Source: Glandiceps talaboti
Lineage: Eukaryota; Hemichordata; Enteropneusta; Spengelidae
Length of the DNA stretch: 64,000 nt
Direction of reading: 5' to 3'
NCBI RefSeq assembly: GCF_964340395.1
Contig: NC_135556.1
Location: 25,635,223-25,699,222, forward strand
A model generated the notes under the pieces. The model did not search any database. It was not told the origin of the DNA and saw nothing but the letters and a program-made list of their open reading frames with translations. Shown here one piece after another: positions 57,901 to 64,000 of this stretch. Position 1 is the first letter of the stretch, and each line of letters opens with the position of its first letter. Position numbers and translations under genes: made by a program.

Positions 57901-60900
57901 ATGGCAGGTAATTCCTGGAGAACACTATGGTAGGTAACCCCTGGAGAACACTATGGTAAGTAACCCCTGGAGAACACTATGGTAGGTAACCCCTGGAGAA
58001 CACTATGGTAGGTAACCCCTGGAGACCTCTATGGTAGGTAACCCCTGGAGAACACTATGGTAAGTAACCCCTGGAGACCACTATGGTAAGTAACCCCTGG
58101 AGACCACTATGGTAAGTAACCCCTGGAGACCACTATGGCAGGTAACCCCTGGAGACCTCTATGGTAAGTAACCCCTGGAGACCACTATGGCAGGTAATTC
58201 CTGGAGAACACTATGGTAGGTAACCCCTGGAGAACACTATGGTAAGTAACCCCTGGAGACCACTATGGTAGGTAACCCCTGGAGACCACTATGGTAAGTA
58301 ACCCCTGGAGACCACTATGGTAGGTAACCCCTGGAGACCACTATGGTAGGTAACCCCTGGAGACCACTATGGTAGGTAACCCCTGGAGAACACTATGGTA
58401 AGTAACCCCTGGAGAACACTATGGTAGGTAACACCTGGAGACCACTATGGTAAGTAACCCCTGGAGAACACTATGGTAAGTAACCCCTGGAGATTTCTAT
58501 GCAGAGTGGTTAAACCACTGGCCTCTTACCATTGCAGTCAGGGTTCAAGCCCTAGTCTAGGTTTGATTACATTTGCCACGCTGTAAGTAAGAAGGCCCAG
58601 TGTTTCTATTGAACAATGTAAGTTTTCCATGGGCACTGCAGTTTCTTCCTGTACTTAACCAATGAGGCACTGCCCTCACAGGCCTTCTTGGGAGACAGAC
58701 ACTAATATGCTTAAAGAACTATCCAGTAGAAATAAAGATTATAACACATATTGTATCTAAGTTGTGATCTTATTTCATGTTTAAATCTAACTGTGTATTT
58801 ATTTACTTTAACTCTTGGAACTTTGAAGACCACAGGTTCAATTGTTGTCTTTGTAAGTCTCAAGGCTTTAGCTACTTCCACTTGTTTCACATCACACTCA
58901 GTCTTTGGTAGGAATGATATTGCCTGTAGGTGGGAGAATATGGACACTTTGTTACATATATATATAAAATTTAATTTGGAGACAAAAGCTATCATGATGT
59001 TGCATGTCATTATAATTATAATCTCTGTTTATGGAAACTTATAGAGAAAGGAACTGGTGAAGGAATACTATAAGAAATCCATGGTAACACAGCTACTAGT
59101 TACAGGACAGACTGAAATTACTAATCATAAGAGAAAATAAATCTTTAAATACACTGCCCCTTTCCATGTGATTAATGGCTGAAATGAATGTTTTTTAAAC
59201 TTTTGACCCAGAAGGTCAAGGTCAAGGTCAAATATAAGGTTACAACTGATAACACAAAATGCAGACACTATAAGTGTCTTTGTCTGTACATTGATGGACT
59301 TTGACACCAAACATAGCTAATAATCAATAAAGTGGTATTGGAGGGGGGAGGGGGGGGCACTAAAATGAAAGTGAATATGTATATGTTATGTACATACCTG
59401 GTGGATGTTTTCACATCTAAAAGCAGACAACTCTATCAGATATGGAGACTGTGTTGTCACTTCAAAAGCTAGCACAGTTCTATCACCCTAGGCAAAAAAG
59501 CATGTGGCGTATAATTAGATATGGATTTGTAGTTATACATTCCTTATACTCTTACTAATTTTATTTGACATGTGGGAATTTCTAAAAACTTCAGATTTTG
59601 ACTAGGTGATGAAATTGGTGGTAGGATTCTAACAAATAAATTTTGACTTATAATGGATAAGAGAAATCATATTTTGATTGACAGCAGCTCATTAATCTTC
59701 GCTCATACATTGTTCATTCATAAATCCATAACTTTTACTTTTAACATGGAATATTGTACCTCTGAAAGTAGAGTTTTAAACTTTGCTGTTAGTTGGTCAA
59801 GAAGATATTCTCAGTTGAAATTGATTTAAAAAAATCAGGGGGTCAAATTACAAATATTTGATACAGAGGTCAAACTGATCACATAAGAGATTTTAGAATC
59901 CAATATGGCCACCGAATACTGAGTTAATAATAAAAGACTCTTGGTTTCTTTGAAAACAAGATGGTGATCAGCCCTCAAGGCACATTCTACAATCAAATCA
60001 GATATATATCTCATAGTTTTTGTGGAAAACTCCTTAAAGTGATAGATAAACAGATGATTTCAGGTAGAATAAACTTTGGGGAGAAATCAATGCTCAGTTC
60101 AATCAATCTCAGCTTCAGCCATGTGACCTACCTTTCCTGTACAAAAGACAACACTTGTATCTTCATCATAGTATGGTATAAGTGTTGCAGGTGATGTAAA
60201 CAAGTCTACCGTGGTAACAGGAGATGATAAATCTTCCGTACTGTAAACTCTTATTTGTCTGGTACTTTGTCTATGGGGTGAAAGGTCAAAGTTCAGCTAA
60301 TATAATTATTGTATATATTTTAATGTTTTTCTCGACACTGTGTGAGAAGAGCCACTGGCCCAACAGTCTATCGAGATTAAATAAAGTCTAATGATAATAA
60401 TAATAATATCAAATGTAGATTATTATTTTTGTAAACAGTCCTCTAGCAGTTGGTTAAAGGATTGTATTATACCCGGTATATATTCACTTTATTTCTGTGT
60501 GTTATTTTTCTTTGCTTTACCATGCTTGCTATGGAATGTTGTTTAATATGCAATAATGATTGATAATGATATTACCAAATATACCAGAACTGAATCAGTT
60601 ACTGTTATAGGAGGGCTGGTACATAACTGTTTGTATGATCTGCCTCCCATGATGATTTACAAATTGTCAACGAATAGCGTAACAGTGTTCTGTTTAACAT
60701 TTTTCAGGTTATGCAAATCAAGAAATTTAGAATATGTTGCAGTTTGTGATGTGCCGACATAGTTGTACAGTTTATAGATCTTGAATATGATGGTAACTGT
60801 ATATAAGCAGACCAGTAGTGCATGTAGAGAGTACAGTATGGCAAGCAGACCTGTAGTGCATGTAGAGAGTACAGTATGGCAAGCAGACCTGTAGTGCATG

Positions 60901-62712
60901 TAGAGAGTACAGTATGGCAAGCAGACCTGTAGTGCATGTAGAGAGTACAGTATGGCAAGCAGACCTGTAGTGCATGTAGGGAATACAATATGGCAAGCAG
61001 ACCTGTAGTGCATGTAGAGAGTACAGTATGGCAAGCAGACCTGTAGTGCATGTAGAGAGTACAGTATGGCAAGCAGGCCTGTAGTGCATGTAGAGAGTAC
61101 AGTATGGCAAGCAGACCTGTAGTGCATGTAGAGAGTACAGTATGGCAAGCAGACCTGTAGTGCATGTAGAGAGTACAATATGGCAAGCAGACCTGTAGTG
61201 CATGTAGAGAGTACAGTATGGCAAGCAGACCTGTAGTGCATGTAGGGAGTACAGTATGGCAAGCAGACCTGTAGTGCATGTAGAGAGTACAATATGGCAA
61301 GCAGACCAGTAGTGCATGTAGAGAGTACAGTATGGCAAGCAGACCAGTAGTGCATGTAGAGAGTACAATATGGCAAGCAGACCTGTAGTGCATGTAGGGA
61401 GTACAGTATGGCAAGCAGACCTGTAGTGCATGTAGAGAGTACAATATGGCAAGCAGACCTGTAGTGCATGTAGGGAATACAATATGGCAAGCAGACCAGT
61501 AGTGCATGTAGAGAGTACAATATGGCAAGCAGACCAGTAGTGCATGTAGAGAGTACAGTATGGCAAGCAGACCTGTAGTGCATGTAGAGAGTACAATATG
61601 GCAAGCAGACCTGTAGTGCATGTAGAGAGTACAATATGGCAAGCAGACCTGTAGTGCATGTAGAGAGTACAGTATGGCAAGCAGACCTGTAGTGCATGTA
61701 GAGAGTACAGTATGGCAAGCAGACCTGTAGTGCATGTAGGGAATACAATATGGCAAGCAGACCTGTAGTGCATGTAGAGAGTACAGTATGGCAAGCAGAC
61801 CTGTAGTGCATGTAGGGAATACAATATGGCAAGCAGACCTGTAGTGCATGTAGAGAGTACAGTATGGCAAGCAGACCTGTAGTGCATGTAGAGAGTACAA
61901 TATGGCAAGCAGACCTGTAGTGCATGTAGAGAGTACAGTATGGCAAGCAGACCTGTAGTGCATGTAGAGAGTACAGTATGGCAAGCAGACCTGTAGTGCA
62001 TGTAGAGAGTACAATATGGCAAGCAGACCTGTAGTGCATGTAGAGAGTACAGTATGGCAAGCAGACCTGTAGTGCATGTAGAGAGTACAGTATGGCAAGC
62101 AGACCTGTAGTGCATGTAGAGAGTACAGTATGGCAAGCAGACCTGTAGTGCATGTAGAGAGTACAGTATGGCAAGCAGACCTGTAGTGCATGTAGAGAGT
62201 ACAGTATGGCAAGCAGACCTGTAGTGCATGTAGAGAGTACAGTATGGCAAGCAGACCTGTAGTGCATGTAGAGAGTACAGTATGGCAAGCAGACCTGTAG
62301 TGCATGTAGAGAGTACAGTATGGCAAGCAGACCTGTAGTGCATGTAGAGAGTACAGTATGGCAAGCAGACCTGTAGTGCATGTAGAGAGTACAGTATGGC
62401 AAGCAGACCTGTAGTGCATGTAGAGAGTACAATATGGCAAGCAGGCCTGTAGTGCAAGTAGAGAGTACAGTATGGCAAGCAGATCTGTAGTGCAAGTAGA
62501 GAGTACACTATGGCAAGCAGACCTGTAGTGCATGTTACAGGAGTACAATATGGCACACAATAAATGATTTCAAATTGATAAATTTAAATTTAGTGAAAAC
62601 TGGAACAAAAAAGTAAAAGTACTCACTTATTAAAGCCAAATATGACTAAGAGCTGTCCATTACAAGCATATATTAGTCTGGCACCTCGACTACCCTCTGG
62701 TCCTGGTCCCTC
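54989..62712 (-). CDS. CORO7: Coronin-7 (CORO7/POD-1 family), C-terminal part
   Basis: Eight 3'-terminal coding exons, right to left: 62627..62712, 60132..60270, 59398..59487, 58807..58923, 56849..56984, 56481..56575, 55922..56008, 54989..54997. The gene continues past the right edge. Splice sites and phases agree and give 252 aa. Coronin-7 is the long coronin with two beta-propellers, acting in Golgi export and actin regulation. Blocks match the last blades and tail: GSRGARLIYACNGQLLVIFG; TLIPYYDEDTSVVFCTGK; FLPKTECDVKQVEVAKALRL; PVVFKVPRVK; FFQDDLYPDTKVAWQPAMNA; SDAPKAAPVKK; SDEQKKQELLDAM; EPLPQDLMEGADDDEW. The last exon adds only DD and a stop, ending DDDEWDD, much like the acidic Arp2/3-binding end of WASP proteins. 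Human CORO7, as I recall, ends in EDEWD. If that exon is not used, read-through would give EWVRLHL and a stop at about 55904. Introns carry large minisatellites. Confidence 0.9.
56100..56350. repeat. About 85-bp tandem repeat, three copies
   Basis: Units start at 56100, 56187 and 56270 with AACAGCTCTGCT; the third is more diverged. Intron of CORO7. Confidence 0.9.
57085..58495. repeat. 26-bp minisatellite, about 54 copies, in CORO7 intron
   Basis: Unit AACCCCTGGAGAACACTATG plus GTAGGT. Variants alternate GTAGGT/GTAAGT/GCAGGT and AACAC/ACCAC, in recurring three-unit patterns. Confidence 0.96.
60806..62540. repeat. 38-bp minisatellite, about 45 copies, in CORO7 intron
   Basis: Unit GCAGACCTGTAGTGCATGTA then GAGAGTACAGTATGGCAA. 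The length is not a multiple of three, yet all three minus-strand frames stay open for about 600 codons. This follows from one stop-free unit being read in each phase in turn; it is not a sign of coding. Confidence 0.97.
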
Positions 62713-62925
62713 CTGGTGAACAGGATAGGAATGAAAATAAGGAAGGTTATCAATGTTGCAGAAAAACACACATTTGTCAAATGTGATTGTATTGTTCTCA
62801 CACCATGCACAAGTTTTAAAAAAAGGTATTAATGTAGGCACTGATGATTATTATTGGTGAATTCATTTCAACATCAATTATGGCACAAACATAAATCCAC
62901 CATATCAGTACTAAAAGGACACAAC

Positions 62926-64000
62926 ACATTGAATGCTGTCAGTTACACTGTAAGACAATGAATGCTGTCAGTTACACTGTAACACAATGAATGCTGTCAG
63001 TTACACTGTAACACATTGAATGCTGCCAGTTACACTGTAACACATTGAATGCTGTCAGTTACACTGTAAGACAAAGAATGCTGTCAGTTACACTGTAAGA
63101 CATTGAATGCTGTCAGTTACACTGTAAGACATTGAATGCTGTCAGTTACACTGTAACACATTGAATGCTGTCAGTTACACTGTAACACAATGAATGCTGT
63201 CAGTTACACTGTAACACAATGAATGCTGTCAGTTACACTGTAAGACATTGAATGCTGTCAGTTACACTGTAACACAATGAATGCTGTCAGTTACACTGTA
63301 AGACATTGAATGCTGTCAGTTACACTGTAACACATTGAATGCTGTCAGTTACACTGTAACACATTGAATGCTGTCAGTTACACTGTAACACATTGAATGC
63401 TGTCAGTTACACTGTAAGACATTGAATGCTGTCAGTTACACTGTAACACAATGAATGCTGTCAGTTACACTGTAAGACATTGAATGCTGTCAGTTACACT
63501 GTAACACAATGAATGCTGTCAGTTACACTGTAAGACATTGAATGCTGTCAGTTACACTGTAAGACATTGAATGCTGTCAGTTACACTGTAACACATTGAA
63601 TGCTGTCAGTTACACTAACACAATGAATGCTGTCAGTTACACTGTAACACATTGAATGCTGTCAGTTACACTGTAAGACATTGAATGCTGTCAGTTACAC
63701 TGTAAGACATTGAATGCTGTCAGTTACACTGTAAGACAATGAATGCTGTCAGTTACACTGTAACACAATGAATGCTGTCAGTTACACTGTAACACAATGA
63801 ATGCTGTCAGTTACACTGTAACACAATGAATGCTGTCAGTTACACTGTAAGACATTGAATGCTGTCAGTTACACTGTAACACATTGAATGCTGTCAGTTA
63901 CACTGTAAGACAATGAATGCTGTCAGTTACACTGTAAGGCAATGAATGCTGTCAGTTACACTGTAACACAATGAATGCTGTCAGTTACACTGTAACACAA
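62926..64000. repeat. 29-bp minisatellite, about 37 copies, running off the window
   Basis: Unit GAATGCTGTCAGTTACACTG plus TAACACATT, period 29 from 62931. The variable site is TAACAC/TAAGAC and CAATG/CATTG. One unit near 63610 lacks GTA. It lies in the CORO7 intron 5' of the exon at 62627..62712. Confidence 0.97.

Noticed and set aside
60657-62560. Three overlapping minus-strand frames of about 600 codons
   Set aside because: They come from a stop-free 38-bp unit read in every phase, located in a CORO7 intron.
62926-64000. Regularly repeated units suggesting a CRISPR array
   Set aside because: Units are contiguous with no unique spacers, and the surroundings are an animal gene with introns. 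The same applies to the 26-, 38- and 39-bp arrays.

Overview
The window is nuclear DNA from an animal, most likely a non-vertebrate bilaterian (an amphioxus, hemichordate or lophotrochozoan-type genome; I cannot name the species). The evidence is split genes with GT-AG introns of roughly 0.1-4 kb, several animal-specific gene families, no bacterial-style operons, and a very heavy load of micro- and minisatellites. I could rebuild six genes exon by exon from conserved protein blocks, splice consensus and matching intron phases. Nearly all long uninterrupted ORFs here are tandem repeats, not genes.

Layout, left to right. (1) 1.8-6.4 kb, minus strand: a proteolipid/M6-family four-TM membrane protein (copy A) with extended N- and C-terminal regions. 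(2) 6.4-11.2 kb: intergenic, with a foldback element, a perfect 30-bp palindrome and a 52-bp minisatellite. (3) 11.2-18.03 kb, minus: POP1, the large protein subunit of RNase P/MRP, eight coding exons, about 940 aa. (4) 18.16-24.39 kb, plus: RIDA (reactive imine deaminase, UK114/HRSP12 family), six coding exons, 139 aa, with two extra tandem first exons. POP1 and RIDA are head to head with only 131 bp between start codons. (5) 24.4-30 kb: intergenic, rich in repeats. (6) 30.0-37.2 kb, minus (with an alternative first exon near 40.1 kb): a second M6/PLP-family gene (copy B), seven coding exons, 273 aa. (7) 43.2-49.66 kb, plus: an aldo-keto reductase of family 1, nine coding exons, 315 aa, with the catalytic Asp/Tyr/Lys/His set intact. 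(8) 50.4-53.0 kb: a 67-copy, 39-bp minisatellite. (9) 55.0-62.7 kb and beyond the right edge, minus: the 3' part of coronin-7 (CORO7/POD-1 family), ending in a WASP-like acidic tail, its introns filled with 26-, 38- and 29-bp minisatellites.

The genes do not form one pathway: RNA processing (POP1), metabolite damage control (RIDA), carbonyl reduction (AKR), membrane/neural architecture (M6 pair) and actin/Golgi trafficking (CORO7). The most notable points are the compact RIDA-POP1 head-to-head pair, which I recall is also head to head in human; a RIDA locus with three homologous first exons, two of which need a GC-AG intron and drop the conserved Gly-Pro-Tyr motif; tandem M6 paralogues with identical internal exon lengths; and a 56-bp tandem repeat that multiplies a splice donor in the aldo-keto reductase gene. 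By eye, tandem repeats cover very roughly one sixth of the window.
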